DNA of 64,000 nt from Nakazawaea peltata (lineage: Eukaryota; Ascomycota; Pichiomycetes; Alaninales; Pachysolenaceae). A program made the position numbers and the translations under genes. Position 1 is the first letter of the stretch. Every line of letters starts with the position of its first letter. Where the stretch lies: the NCBI GenBank assembly GCA_001599355.1, contig BCGQ01000006.1:744001-808000 (forward strand), written 5' to 3'. Shown here in pieces: positions 10,079-19,559 of the stretch. A model generated the notes under the pieces. The model had not been told where the DNA came from. It worked only from the letters and a program-made list of their open reading frames with translations, and searched no databases.

Positions 10079-11554
10079 CTATCTATTACTATAATATAAA
10101 ACTACCTCGTTGATCAGCTCAGCAATGCGACCAACATTCATCTCATTGACACCTGCCATAGAAACTCTACCACTCTTCAGCATATAAACGGCATGACGAG
10201 ATTCCAAACGGCCAACTTCGTCTTCACTCAATCCGGTGAACGAAAACATACCTTGTTGGTCGGTTATATGAGACCATTCTCCCGGAGTATTCATCTCTTC
10301 CAATTTCGATCTGAGTAATTGTCTCATCTCAATAATTCTAGAACTCATCTCTTGTAAATCCTTTTCCCATTGCAGCTTCAACTCTGGAGTAGTGAGGATC
10401 TTGGCTACCACTTTGGCTCCGTACAGTGGAGGGTTTGAGATCTCAGTTCTTACCCATCTTTGGAATTGCGACATTAACAGATCTTTAAGCTCGATGGTCT
10501 TGCCCTTGGCTACATCAGGGTCCAGTTCTTGTGCTCCTGGGAGAACTACATGGAAACAACCAACTCTTTCACCGTACATACCAAAGTTTTTCAGGAAGGA
10601 TTGACAAATCAAAAATGGAATGCCGAGAGTACCCAGGTATCTAACAATCCAAGAATCCTTCTCTAACGATCCCGAGGTGAAACCTTGGTATGCACTGTCG
10701 AATATTGGCAAATGCTGACCTGCAATGATCAGTTCTAAAATCTGTTGCCATTCTTCATGGGTAGGATCCATACCAGTAGGGTTATGAGCACATGTATGAA
10801 GCAAAAAGACACTTCCAGGGGTCAGATTACGAATCAGCAGCAACATACCATTGAGATCAAGCGATTTCAAGTGGTTATTCCAGTAAGGATACTTCTCCGT
10901 GTGAAGTCCTTGCTGCTGGAAGATTTGCAAATGGTTACCCCAAGTAGGTCCAGACATATAAATAGTAGGTAATTCTCCATTGTCATCTTTCAAAAATTTA
11001 GAGATCAATTTAGACAGTAAATGTAACAGCCCAGTACCAGAGAGACTTTGAACTGAACAAACTCTTCCCTCATGGATCAGTGGGGAGTTCTCACCCAAGA
11101 TCAAGTTCAGCAGCTCGAGTTTCAATGACTCAAGACCAGCAATTGGTAAGTACTCATGGTTATAGTTAGGGTCACGCTGCACGAGTTGTTCCAGCTCATG
11201 AACACTTGGCAAGATCCAGGTCTCACCCTTCAGATTTCTGTAAGCGCCAATTCCTAAATCAATCTTCTCAGGTCTCAGGTCTTGCAGGTATCTTCTCTTC
11301 AAATCGAAAAGCAGATCTGGCGGGAGACGAGTAATATTTTGCGTATTAAACCAATTGGCAGAAGCAGCGGCAGCGGCAGTAGCGGCAGCGGCAGCAGCTG
11401 TAGCTGTATGATTAGCATAGTCAGACAGAGCAATTGGTGATACTGGAGTCTTAGTCAGACCGGCACCCAGCAGGGCGGTTTTCTTTGCAAGACCACCCAA
11501 TGGGGCAGCCTTCCCTCCTAATTTCTTCTTAATAGTGGAAGTGAAAGAGTTCAT
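10079..11554 (-). CDS. AAT1: Aspartate aminotransferase, probably mitochondrial
   Basis: This PLP enzyme exchanges amino groups between aspartate and 2-oxoglutarate (malate-aspartate shuttle). It has 491 codons, longer than a cytosolic AAT (about 420). Residues 1-70 form a basic, Ser/Thr/Ala-rich extension ending in a poly-Ala linker; with CTG = Ala the KKTAAAGAGATK part also becomes Ala-rich. This suggests a mitochondrial presequence and hence AAT1 rather than AAT2. NPTGMDPT and the PLP-lysine motif SFAKNFGMYGERVG (Lys322) are present; the Ala before that Lys is a CTG at 10592-10594. The gene lies between PGM and BAT on the same strand, each with its own promoter. Targeting is inferred from composition only. 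Confidence 0.93.
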   Translation of the reverse strand: MNSFTSTIKKKLGGKAAPLGGLAKKTALLGAGLTKTPVSPIALSDYANHTATAAAAAATAAAAASANWFNTQNITRLPPDLLFDLKRRYLQDLRPEKIDLGIGAYRNLKGETWILPSVHELEQLVQRDPNYNHEYLPIAGLESLKLELLNLILGENSPLIHEGRVCSVQSLSGTGLLHLLSKLISKFLKDDNGELPTIYMSGPTWGNHLQIFQQQGLHTEKYPYWNNHLKSLDLNGMLLLIRNLTPGSVFLLHTCAHNPTGMDPTHEEWQQILELIIAGQHLPIFDSAYQGFTSGSLEKDSWIVRYLGTLGIPFLICQSFLKNFGMYGERVGCFHVVLPGAQELDPDVAKGKTIELKDLLMSQFQRWVRTEISNPPLYGAKVVAKILTTPELKLQWEKDLQEMSSRIIEMRQLLRSKLEEMNTPGEWSHITDQQGMFSFTGLSEDEVGRLESRHAVYMLKSGRVSMAGVNEMNVGRIAELINEVVLYYSNR

Positions 11555-12204
11555 AATTTGAGTTGAAGCTCCAGAATACTAATTTCCAAATAGGGGCGAC
11601 TTAAATGCTTATATATTGCAGGATCCGCGGAGCCGCTTTTTTTCACTTCTAACTACTACTTTTGACAGCCATCTGCTTCGCATCCCCTCTTAAGCGGGTG
11701 AAGGTCCCTGAACATTTTTCCCTTTCTCCCCAATGCATTTTGCGGGAAGCACAAGCTTGTTAAAAGTTACCCCTCACCTTGTTTGTTTGTGCGCTTATGG
11801 AAAAATGCGTGAGGGATCGGGTGCGAAAGAGTTGGGGAAAAGCGTGAGGGTCATCGCATGGAGCGATAAGGAGACTCTTGTGGAACATGTGGGTAATTCT
11901 CCACTTTAGATTGTCTATCGATAAGTGTGTGACCAATTTTATAGCCGATAATACCTTACTTTATTTGTTGCTCAAAAAGGCAACTGATCTGGTAGACTAA
12001 CTGAGAGTATTAATTAGGCATGAGGGGCGAGCTGATATGCATGATTACACAGATGGGATAAAATAGGTGCTATGTGAGTGAATATGGGAGAGGTGCTCGG
12101 TGAATAGTTGGGCTCAAATAGTGTAGTCTAATCAGTTAACAGATCTCATAATCTACATCCGGTATCGTCAGCTCATTTTTAGGAGTGTATTATTCTATAT
12201 AAAT
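11555..12204. other. Intergenic, AAT promoter and BAT 3' side
   Basis: This 650-bp stretch holds a TATATA (11610-11615) about 56 bp upstream of the AAT start and one TTACCCC element (11767-11773). I see no Gcn4 or Leu3 core here, and no gene. Confidence 0.6.
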
Positions 12205-13365
12205 TTACAGAAGAACTCTGGACCATTCGTGATCAACGACACCATATTGGATCTCGGCAATCCAGTTGGCAACCTGCTCGGTCAATGGACCAAGTGGCTT
12301 ACCTTCTTGCAAAGGAATGGCAATGTCCTTACCGTTCCATCCAATGTTGTTAACAGGAGAGACAACGGCGGCGGTACCAGCACCAAAGGCCTCTACCAAC
12401 TTACCTTCAGCAGCAGCCTTCTCAACCTCATATACAGTGTATGGTCTTTCGTTGATCTCCCATTCATCTGGGTTCAATTTCTCTCTACACAATTGCAAAA
12501 TGGCGTCACGGGTAACACCTTCCAAAATGGTACCATCTAAAGGCAGGGTAACCAATTCCTTCTTTCCGTTATCCTTTTGGAAAACAGTGAACATGTTCAT
12601 AGTACCAACCTCGGTGATGAACTTCTCTTCACCGAACAACCACAAGTTTTGGTGGTAACCCTTAGCGGCGGCTTGTTGTTGTGGCAAGATACATGGAGCG
12701 TAGTTGGCACCCAACTTTCTGTTACCAACACCTCCTGGCCAAGCTCTGGTAGCAAAGTCGGTAGCCAAAAGGGAAACTGGTTTAAAACCAGAGGAGTAGT
12801 ATGGACCGACAGGACTCAAAATACAGTACAACAACAGCTTGGATGGAGAACCGACACCAAGTCCGACATCAGTACCGATCAAGGTTGGTCTAATGTACAT
12901 GGCGTAACCACGACCTTCTGGGATGAATTCACCATCAACCTTGACCAATTCACTGATCAATTTGATGAATTCTTCACCATCGAAGGTTGGCAACAGAATT
13001 CTCTCTGCAGATTTGTTCATTCTGATCATGTTCATGTCTGGTCTGAAAACTCTAATCTTACCTTCAGAATCTCTGTACAGCTTCAAACCTTCGAATAACT
13101 CAAACAGGTAGTGGAAAACAATAGTAGCTGGGTCCATGGAGAAGTTGGCATATGGCTTGATTTCTGGGGTTCCCCAACCAGTGGCGGCATCCCATTCAAT
13201 GGTCAACATATGGTCGGTGAAAGATTGACCAAACTTCAACTGCTCATTTGGCAATTTGGATTTAGGAGAGGTAGTCTTGGTGATAACTAATTTGCTAGCG
13301 TCTAATGGGGCAGACATTGTTGTGTATAATCTTCTACTGAATAAAGTCTTTGTTAGTCTAAACAT
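12205..13365 (-). CDS. BAT1: Branched-chain amino acid aminotransferase
   Basis: This PLP enzyme performs the last step of valine, isoleucine and leucine synthesis and the first of their breakdown. The frame is open up to a GTG at 13434, but the first ATG is 13365, giving 386 residues. The first 16 residues (MFRLTKTLFSRRLYTT) look like a mitochondrial presequence. An in-frame ATG at 13317, in excellent context (ACAACAATG), begins MSAPLDASK and would give a cytosolic form. The PLP lysine is K217 in GNRKLGANYAPC. CTG = Ala occurs at FHYAFELFEGLKAYR and KALLY. One gene may cover the roles of S. cerevisiae BAT1 and BAT2. A Gcn4 site lies 344 bp upstream. Confidence 0.96.
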   Translation of the reverse strand: MFRLTKTLFSRRLYTTMSAPLDASKLVITKTTSPKSKLPNEQLKFGQSFTDHMLTIEWDAATGWGTPEIKPYANFSMDPATIVFHYLFELFEGLKLYRDSEGKIRVFRPDMNMIRMNKSAERILLPTFDGEEFIKLISELVKVDGEFIPEGRGYAMYIRPTLIGTDVGLGVGSPSKLLLYCILSPVGPYYSSGFKPVSLLATDFATRAWPGGVGNRKLGANYAPCILPQQQAAAKGYHQNLWLFGEEKFITEVGTMNMFTVFQKDNGKKELVTLPLDGTILEGVTRDAILQLCREKLNPDEWEINERPYTVYEVEKAAAEGKLVEAFGAGTAAVVSPVNNIGWNGKDIAIPLQEGKPLGPLTEQVANWIAEIQYGVVDHEWSRVLL

Positions 13366-14000
13366 TCTATAGAGAAGAAATCGAAAATTATAAGAACGAA
13401 TCAAAACGAGATCCACTTGTATTTTTCTACTCACCTCTTCGATATCGAAAGACTGAAAAAATTTTTTCTTAAGTAAATTGCTTATTTGTTTAGAATTAAG
13501 GGTGGATAACGGCTTTATATATGAAAAGATAAGGCGAGGGAATATAAGTTGATGGATCGATCTGAGAATATTATGCGAGCAGGGTGGTATGAGCCGACGG
13601 GGGATGAAATGTTTTAATTTACAGGAAGGGGTCTGAATGGGTGGTCCATTACAATTGCCCTACTCCTGAACATTGTAAGCTCCATACCTGTTCGCTGCAC
13701 CTGGTCTGTGAGTCATTTGGTAAGCCTTTCCTCTCCCCACCTACCGTTATCGGCTAACAAAATGACTAATTGCCCTGGGTTGTTTTTCTAGGTGAAAATG
13801 TGCGCTTGTTCTGCTGTAAAAAAACGCTCTTGATTTTGCGGGAGAAAACAATGCCTGAACCGGAGCTAGTCCGTTTATGGTCGGTTATAGACGGTAGGAG
13901 TCAGATCTTATGAGCCGATGTAGAGAAAGATTCGATAATACGTAGAAACACATTCGGTTATTATCACTAAGATTTTCTATTCTAAATATACATTATACAC
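13366..14000. other. Intergenic, BAT promoter and RSC7 3' side
   Basis: This stretch has a TATATAA on the BAT strand near 13514-13522 and the Gcn4 site at 13709-13715. A possible 5'-leader intron for BAT is discussed in the findings. No gene is visible. Confidence 0.6.
13709..13715 (-). promoter_or_regulatory. Gcn4-type site TGAGTCA upstream of BAT
   Basis: The core TGAGTCA within GTGAGTCAT matches the bZIP factor Gcn4. It lies 344 bp before the BAT ATG and fits general amino-acid control of this gene. A one-mismatch copy (GGAGTCA) is near 13895. Confidence 0.6.
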
Positions 14001-15386
14001 CTATTGTCTTTCAAGAGCTTGTTGATAAAGAATCAGCTCTTTAGTCTCCAGATCTACACAATCCAGGAAGATGGATTCATCTACATCTGCGAGACCTGCT
14101 TTTTTAACACCTTTCTGTCCTTTCATAGTGTATTCATAAGTCAATTGACTACTATTGGAACTGGCCACCTTGGTAAAATTCAGATGTGTAGGTTGGGTAT
14201 GCAGAGGTACAAATTTCAAATTAGTGTACTTGTCAGTGAGATATTTTGGTCTGGATGCGTAGAGATATTCGTTGAATTGAGAAGATGAAGCTGCCATATT
14301 GTATATCCAAGTCAGAGGAGATAATTTGGTATTTCTCTTGAAATCATCACGTCTTACTTCTGGTCTCTTTTCTGTTGACAGGCCATCAGATGCACCTGGG
14401 GTTCCATTCGAGCCAGATTTCTTTGAACCTTGCTCTGTCAAACTGTGTAATTCATGACTTCCAACAGCACTTCCTACTACTTGATATTCCTCAGGGAAAG
14501 AGACTGGCTCTCCCTCTTTAACACCACGAATCTCAGTCAAATTATCACGCAGCTCTTGTTCGTAATAGTCATCAACAACGTGCTTTCCATTCACAATCAT
14601 AAGCAGTCCGAATTCTCTGAAAGCTGATCTTGCAGTAATTAATCCAATTGTACGCAGCTTGTAACTCAAAGGCATCAACTCTCTGTCGATCAAATCTTGT
14701 TTCTGTTTGTCGGTGGTGATGTATTTGAATAATTTGTTATGTTCTTTAAAAAACAAGTATGAGTCTCTGAAACCCATCAATCTCAGCAGTTCAGTACTCA
14801 ACATATATAATCTTTCACCTTTATCGAGAACAGTGAACACTTTAATACGATACTCACGACCTCCAGTTAATTCTCCTAAGTCAGTCACTTTTTTCTCACC
14901 TTCTTCATCTGTAGGCAATACGAATTCGTCGTTAACTAACTCAAGTTCCCCCTTCTCTTCTTTATCAGCTAACAGGTCATCTGGAATTACAGTCTCATCC
15001 AGTATCAGATCAGCCTCGGGAGCATCGTCTTCCAATTCGATCTCATTCTCACTCTCGCTCTCACTTTCACTTTCGATTTTTTGCTTCTTCGAGCTTCCTC
15101 CAGCTTTGCTGCCAGATCTCTTTCTACTTCTTCTCAACTTACTATCATTCAGTTCATCATCTTCTTCTTCCTCGTCATCTTCCTCTGGTTCTTCTTCATC
15201 GTACTCATCATCATCGTTCTGTTCCATGCTTGTGTCTTCGACAGCTAAAAGTCCTCCCGCTGTTGAACTGGCTGCTACGGCGGCGGCCCTTTTAGTTCTT
15301 CTTGGAGAGGATTCGTCGACAATTGCATCAGGAGACGATTCAGCTGCGAATCTCAGTGATGCTCTTCTACCAGATCTACTTCTCAT
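14001..15386 (-). CDS. RSC7: RSC chromatin-remodelling subunit Rsc7/Npl6 (Rsc7/Swp82 family)
   Basis: This nuclear subunit belongs to the RSC remodeller. The 461-codon protein starts with a basic patch, then a long Asp/Glu-rich region (about 55-165) containing a basic nuclear-localisation-like cluster (RRSRKRSG). The family domain spans roughly residues 180-300: LTGGREYRIKVFTV, RLYMLSTE, GFRDSYLFF, then TARSAFREFG and VVDDYYEQE. CTG = Ala restores TEAAR and REFGA, which are nearer the family pattern than the Leu readings. The C-terminal 150 residues hold the conserved nuclear-pore-localisation-like tail. Swp82 of SWI/SNF is the close alternative; the acidic N-terminus and length favour Rsc7. 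Confidence 0.82.
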   Translation of the reverse strand: MRSRSGRRASLRFAAESSPDAIVDESSPRRTKRAAAVAASSTAGGLLAVEDTSMEQNDDDEYDEEEPEEDDEEEEDDELNDSKLRRSRKRSGSKAGGSSKKQKIESESESESENEIELEDDAPEADLILDETVIPDDLLADKEEKGELELVNDEFVLPTDEEGEKKVTDLGELTGGREYRIKVFTVLDKGERLYMLSTELLRLMGFRDSYLFFKEHNKLFKYITTDKQKQDLIDRELMPLSYKLRTIGLITARSAFREFGLLMIVNGKHVVDDYYEQELRDNLTEIRGVKEGEPVSFPEEYQVVGSAVGSHELHSLTEQGSKKSGSNGTPGASDGLSTEKRPEVRRDDFKRNTKLSPLTWIYNMAASSSQFNEYLYASRPKYLTDKYTNLKFVPLHTQPTHLNFTKVASSNSSQLTYEYTMKGQKGVKKAGLADVDESIFLDCVDLETKELILYQQALERQ

Positions 15387-15644
15387 ACTCGCAAATGTTC
15401 CAATGCTCCTTTTTGATCTCCTTTAACAAAGGGCGCTCCTCTACAAATTTCTCGTGTTTTTTGTATTGATTTTTTGTTCGAACAAAGAAAATTGAGAATT
15501 AATACACGACTATTTATTTGTATTCCCCAATGGGTAATTGCTTAATATGGCAATTTGAAAAGAGGGGTATTACCCCCTTCTTTGCTACTATGAGAAAGCA
15601 TAAATCGAATAACTTAAATGTTAAATAATGAAATAAATAAAAGA

Positions 15645-16946
15645 TCAAACATTGGAACGATGGTCGGAGCCCTCCTTTTCATCGTAGGAGTGGTTAGACA
15701 GTGAAGAAAATGGCGCTGTCTCACGGTTTTGGGGATCAGCGTAAATCTCATTTGTGTCTGGATCAACGTAGGCCCCGTTAGGCTCGGAAACTACCGGTCT
15801 TTTCTCAGAAACGACTGGACCTTTAGCATTTCTGTCAGGTCTGTAGAATCTCAAGTCTACTCTTCCAACCAAGTAAATAATATTGACAATTGTCTCAAGT
15901 GCACCCCATACAACATAGAGAACAACAGGCTTGAAAATATTGGTCTGAGTTCCGTACGTTTTGTCCATGAAAGTACAAATCAGTCTCAAGATTGCACCTA
16001 CAAGGATGAAAATCGAAGTGATGGCAATGATTGCAATACTGAAACTAAGCTTCAAATTATTGCTGGAACGAGCACCCATTGAGGTTGTTTCTGGGTCAAC
16101 CATATGATGAGTTGATGAAGCAATTAATCTGATAGAGTTTGAAGGCAGAGGATGTTGCAGGCCTTTACGGACAAAGTAAGTTGGAGCAAACGATTCAATC
16201 CAGAAAGGTTGGTAAATGACTGTATCATCTCTCAAATTTTGACGTTGGGAGAACAAAAAGGCAATCAGAGTCAAAGTCAAAGCAAGCACACTATAAAGGC
16301 AAACAAGAATGACAGAAACCTTCATAACCTTCTTACACATGGTGTAATGAGATTCAGATAAGTAGTAGAGGTAAGGAATAACACTCAGAACAATTGTCAT
16401 AACAATAACAGCTGTAACAATCAGATAGATAGTCAACATCAAATTCCAGAAGAGACGTGAAGCACCAACTACAGGATGTCTCCAAGTGAAAATTCTCTGC
16501 AGCAATACCAAGTTAAGGGAGGCCAACAGAATAGTGGGTAAAATAACAAATATCTCAGAAGCAATTCCAAGCTTAACACGAGTAACATCCTTTGCCCAGG
16601 CAATTCTCATGGCAAATCCCATCCATCTCATCATACAATAAAAAGAGAACCCAAGACTGAGCAAGAATTTATGTCCACGTGACCAGTTAATACTGAAGAT
16701 CAGTAAATGCAGGAGCCATAGAACAACAAATACCAGTGTAAATACTGAACTAGGAGCCACATCATCGGAATCCGGATAAGACCCAAAGATCAGCAATTGG
16801 AGGGATAAAACATAGTCGATCAATTCAGCGGGAATGTTTTGGACCCCTCCTAACATTTCACCAGCCAGCTCCTGCAATGGGACGATACCGGTACCATCTG
16901 CGGCTCCGTCAGTCATAGACTGCAACAAGCCAATCAAACTAGACAT
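15645..16946 (-). CDS. Seven-helix fungal membrane protein, DUF3112-like
   Basis: The function is unknown. The 433-codon protein has an extracellular-type N-terminus of about 65 residues and then seven strongly hydrophobic segments (near 70-90, 95-115, 130-155, 165-195, 205-230, 290-315 and 330-355). A hydrophilic C-terminal tail of about 75 residues is rich in Pro, Asp and Ser. The MRIAWA and KLGIASEIFV blocks after the third helix resemble the DUF3112 family of filamentous fungi and yeasts. The layout is like that of seven-transmembrane receptors or RTA-type proteins, but no ligand is known. It is divergent from CLF1 across 603 bp. I would not assign a role. Confidence 0.6.
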   Translation of the reverse strand: MSSLIGLLQSMTDGAADGTGIVPLQELAGEMLGGVQNIPAELIDYVLSLQLLIFGSYPDSDDVAPSSVFTLVFVVLWLLHLLIFSINWSRGHKFLLSLGFSFYCMMRWMGFAMRIAWAKDVTRVKLGIASEIFVILPTILLASLNLVLLQRIFTWRHPVVGASRLFWNLMLTIYLIVTAVIVMTIVLSVIPYLYYLSESHYTMCKKVMKVSVILVCLYSVLALTLTLIAFLFSQRQNLRDDTVIYQPFWIESFAPTYFVRKGLQHPLPSNSIRLIASSTHHMVDPETTSMGARSSNNLKLSFSIAIIAITSIFILVGAILRLICTFMDKTYGTQTNIFKPVVLYVVWGALETIVNIIYLVGRVDLRFYRPDRNAKGPVVSEKRPVVSEPNGAYVDPDTNEIYADPQNRETAPFSSLSNHSYDEKEGSDHRSNV

Positions 16947-17549
16947 CTCTTAAATAATTACGCAACACTATTGATTAAAATTAATTAACACAAATATATG
17001 TGTAGAGCTACGTCTTTCGGAGCGATCTTGTGCTCATTATATACTGAGAAAATACCATAGCAAGGAAATTCATATTCCGGTCCTCAAACCCTATTTTGAC
17101 ATTTCACCGGAATGTGGAGAGAGCACTGACTCTCTTTGTATATTATGTACAATTTCCGTTAACTGAACGAACCCGCCGAGCATATGCTGGAATGATGTTC
17201 TGCATAATGCCCAAATATCTTCATTCCCCTCATCACTTCCCTAAAGGGAAATTTAATAAACTCTTTCCTCATAAAGAAGTCATCCACGCACCGCATCTGA
17301 GATGTTCTGGTAAACTTTATTTTCTCTTTTTCTTTGTGTGGTTTTTGCCTTGCGGAACTTTGCTCCGGCATGTGATCAGTTACTGGCGGGTGTGAGGAAG
17401 AAACTGTGCATACAAAGAGTTTGGTTAGTAGTGGAGAAGTCCTGCCTTAGTAAATTAGGCGGTTGTACTGGAGGAGGAGAATATTTTATCGGATAGATAA
17501 GGAAAGTGTTTGACACAAAATCTTGGACAATACTTTTTGTTAACCTGTC
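16947..17549. other. Divergent promoter region, DUF3112-like gene and CLF1
   Basis: This 603-bp stretch serves two divergent genes. A branch-point-like TACTAAC is present on the minus strand at 17424-17430, but I found no convincing matching 5' splice site or exon. No gene is supported. Confidence 0.5.
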
Positions 17550-19559
17550 ATGAGTAATTCTAGTGGACCGGCAGATTCTGAAGAGGTGAATCAGGTCACT
17601 CTGGACTTTATTCTCAAGGATCTGTATGACCACAAAGATGGTGGGGTAAGTCATACTGATTTCAAGATCGCTGATATGGAGGAGTTAAGAGAGTATCAGT
17701 CTCGAATCCGCTCCTCCTATGAAAAACTGTTACAGTTCAAGAGGTCCGATTTGCCTCAATATATACGGTACCTGAGATGGGAATGGTCCTTGCATAATTA
17801 TACTAGGGCAAGATCTATATTTGAGAGACTGTTATCGTTTGATCATTCCGATGTCAAAGTGTGGTACAGTTACATTCAGATTGAATTGAAACTGCTGAAT
17901 TTGAATCATCTGAGAAATTTGTTGGAGAGGCTGATCCTGTTGTTACCAAGAGTGGATAAATTTTACTATGAGTATATTCAGTTAGAAGAGAAGTTAGGTC
18001 AATATCAAAATGTCCACTCCATTTTCAGAAGATGGTTAGGCTGGAAACCAGGAAGTGTCAAGATCTACCAAAATTTCATTAATTTTTTGGTCAAATATAA
18101 AGATTTTGATCAACTGAGATCGGTGTATGAGGAGTTAATAAGAAAGCTCCCCGATATAGACAATTTCCAACTTTACATCCAGTTTGAATTGAAGCATGGG
18201 ACTAATGAGTCTATACAACATCTCTTTAATTTGACAATTGAGAGTCTCATCAACTTGGATAAATTGCAGCCTGAAATCTTAGAGTTGTATCTGAACTATC
18301 TTTATAAGAACCTCAAAGATTTAGACAAACTGCGAGAAGTTTATAAGTTTGGTATCAACCAAGGATTTAGAGAGTTACTCGAGCCTTTGACATTGATGGA
18401 GAAACAACATGGTGATAACAAAGATCGAGTAGAAGAGCATATTTTACTTAAAAGAAGTTTAAAGTACCACGATGACATAAAGCTGGGAAATGTTCATCTT
18501 GATTTAATTTGGGATTATTTGGATGTATTGGAAGAGATGCACAACTTAAAAGGATCTGATTTTGAGTTTTGTATCGACCAGATCAACTTTCATACAAAAG
18601 AAACTCCAAGCACAGATACTTCTTTTTTAATTTGGCTTCGTTATCTCTATTTTGCTGAATTGAGTAAACTCGATGAGGTTGGATCGTTATATAAGAGAGC
18701 TTCCAAGATTTTTAAAGATAAAGAAGACTTTTTTATCAAATATCTGCAATTCGAGCTCAGAAGCAATACGGACTTGACTAAACTGAGAAAGATTTTCGGT
18801 TATGCAATGCTGAAATTGCCTCACTCAAAAGCAATTTTAAGTCTGTATGTTGAATTAGAAGGTTCTTTGAGAGATGTGGAGAGAATTAGAAAGATTTTCG
18901 AAAGTTATTTAGGCAGAAATGAACTAGAAATTGAAATCTGGTTAAAGTTTATAGATTTTGAGCAGAACTTGAAGGAGTTTAAAAGATGCGAGGAAATTTT
19001 CGAGATTGTTATAGATGTTTTGAATTCCAGCAAAGACGTCTCCCAGTCGCAATTACTGTCTGTCTATAAGAAGTACTTAGAGTTCTTATTCGGTACATTA
19101 CAATTCGAGAAAACTAGAGATATATACAAGTCACTCATCAAGTCAAGCAATAACGTTCATATTATTATTGCTTACCTGTTGAATGAATTAAAGATTCCTA
19201 ACGAAGATCAATTGCAGCTGTTGGAAAATACCGATGAGAATGAAGATATTGAGTTTGTGATTTCTGATCTGCAAATTACTAATCTGCAAAATTTGTTCGT
19301 CAAGTATCTTGATGAGTATAAGCTGAAACTGCCAGCTCAAAACGACGACCGGATCATCTTATATCAACTGTATCAGGGATTCATTAAGAATTATAGACCT
19401 GACGAATTACTGGAGGTCGAGTCTAATGGTCCTAAATTAGTCAGGAAAGTCAATGAAGAAGGACAAGAAGAGTTGGTATTTGTTTTCAATGACAAGCCAG
19501 CTTTGTCATTTTTGGAGAATGCTAAGAAATGGATGATGCTCCAGCAAAAGGAGGACTAG
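17550..19559 (+). CDS. CLF1: Clf1 (Syf3/crooked-neck) HAT-repeat splicing factor
   Basis: This essential scaffold of the Prp19-associated spliceosome complex has 669 codons (687 in S. cerevisiae). It consists almost wholly of tandem HAT repeats, seen as the recurring W-x-x-Y/F and AR-x-IFERLL patterns: YIRYLRWEW, RARSIFERLL, KVWYSYIQIELK, LPRVDKFYYEYIQLEE, SIFRRWLGWKPG and later units to about residue 560. The ATG at 17550 opens a short leader and then the conserved QVTLDFILKDL. No intron is evident. The last 38 bp overlap the end of the convergent TilS-like gene. URN1, another splicing factor, is at the left edge of the window; I see no sign the two are linked. Confidence 0.94.
   Translation: MSNSSGPADSEEVNQVTLDFILKDLYDHKDGGVSHTDFKIADMEELREYQSRIRSSYEKLLQFKRSDLPQYIRYLRWEWSLHNYTRARSIFERLLSFDHSDVKVWYSYIQIELKLLNLNHLRNLLERLILLLPRVDKFYYEYIQLEEKLGQYQNVHSIFRRWLGWKPGSVKIYQNFINFLVKYKDFDQLRSVYEELIRKLPDIDNFQLYIQFELKHGTNESIQHLFNLTIESLINLDKLQPEILELYLNYLYKNLKDLDKLREVYKFGINQGFRELLEPLTLMEKQHGDNKDRVEEHILLKRSLKYHDDIKLGNVHLDLIWDYLDVLEEMHNLKGSDFEFCIDQINFHTKETPSTDTSFLIWLRYLYFAELSKLDEVGSLYKRASKIFKDKEDFFIKYLQFELRSNTDLTKLRKIFGYAMLKLPHSKAILSLYVELEGSLRDVERIRKIFESYLGRNELEIEIWLKFIDFEQNLKEFKRCEEIFEIVIDVLNSSKDVSQSQLLSVYKKYLEFLFGTLQFEKTRDIYKSLIKSSNNVHIIIAYLLNELKIPNEDQLQLLENTDENEDIEFVISDLQITNLQNLFVKYLDEYKLKLPAQNDDRIILYQLYQGFIKNYRPDELLEVESNGPKLVRKVNEEGQEELVFVFNDKPALSFLENAKKWMMLQQKED

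Noticed and set aside
12229-13111. Overlapping plus-strand frames opposite BAT
   Set aside because: Antisense shadows of a certain gene; no start context or motif.
15471-15490. GTTCGAAC, tRNA B-box-like
   Set aside because: It is a short palindrome next to poly-T without any cloverleaf around it.
17159-17371. 70-codon ATG frame on the minus strand upstream of the DUF3112-like gene
   Set aside because: Short, no motif, no splice link to the gene although a TACTAAC lies nearby at 17424-17430.
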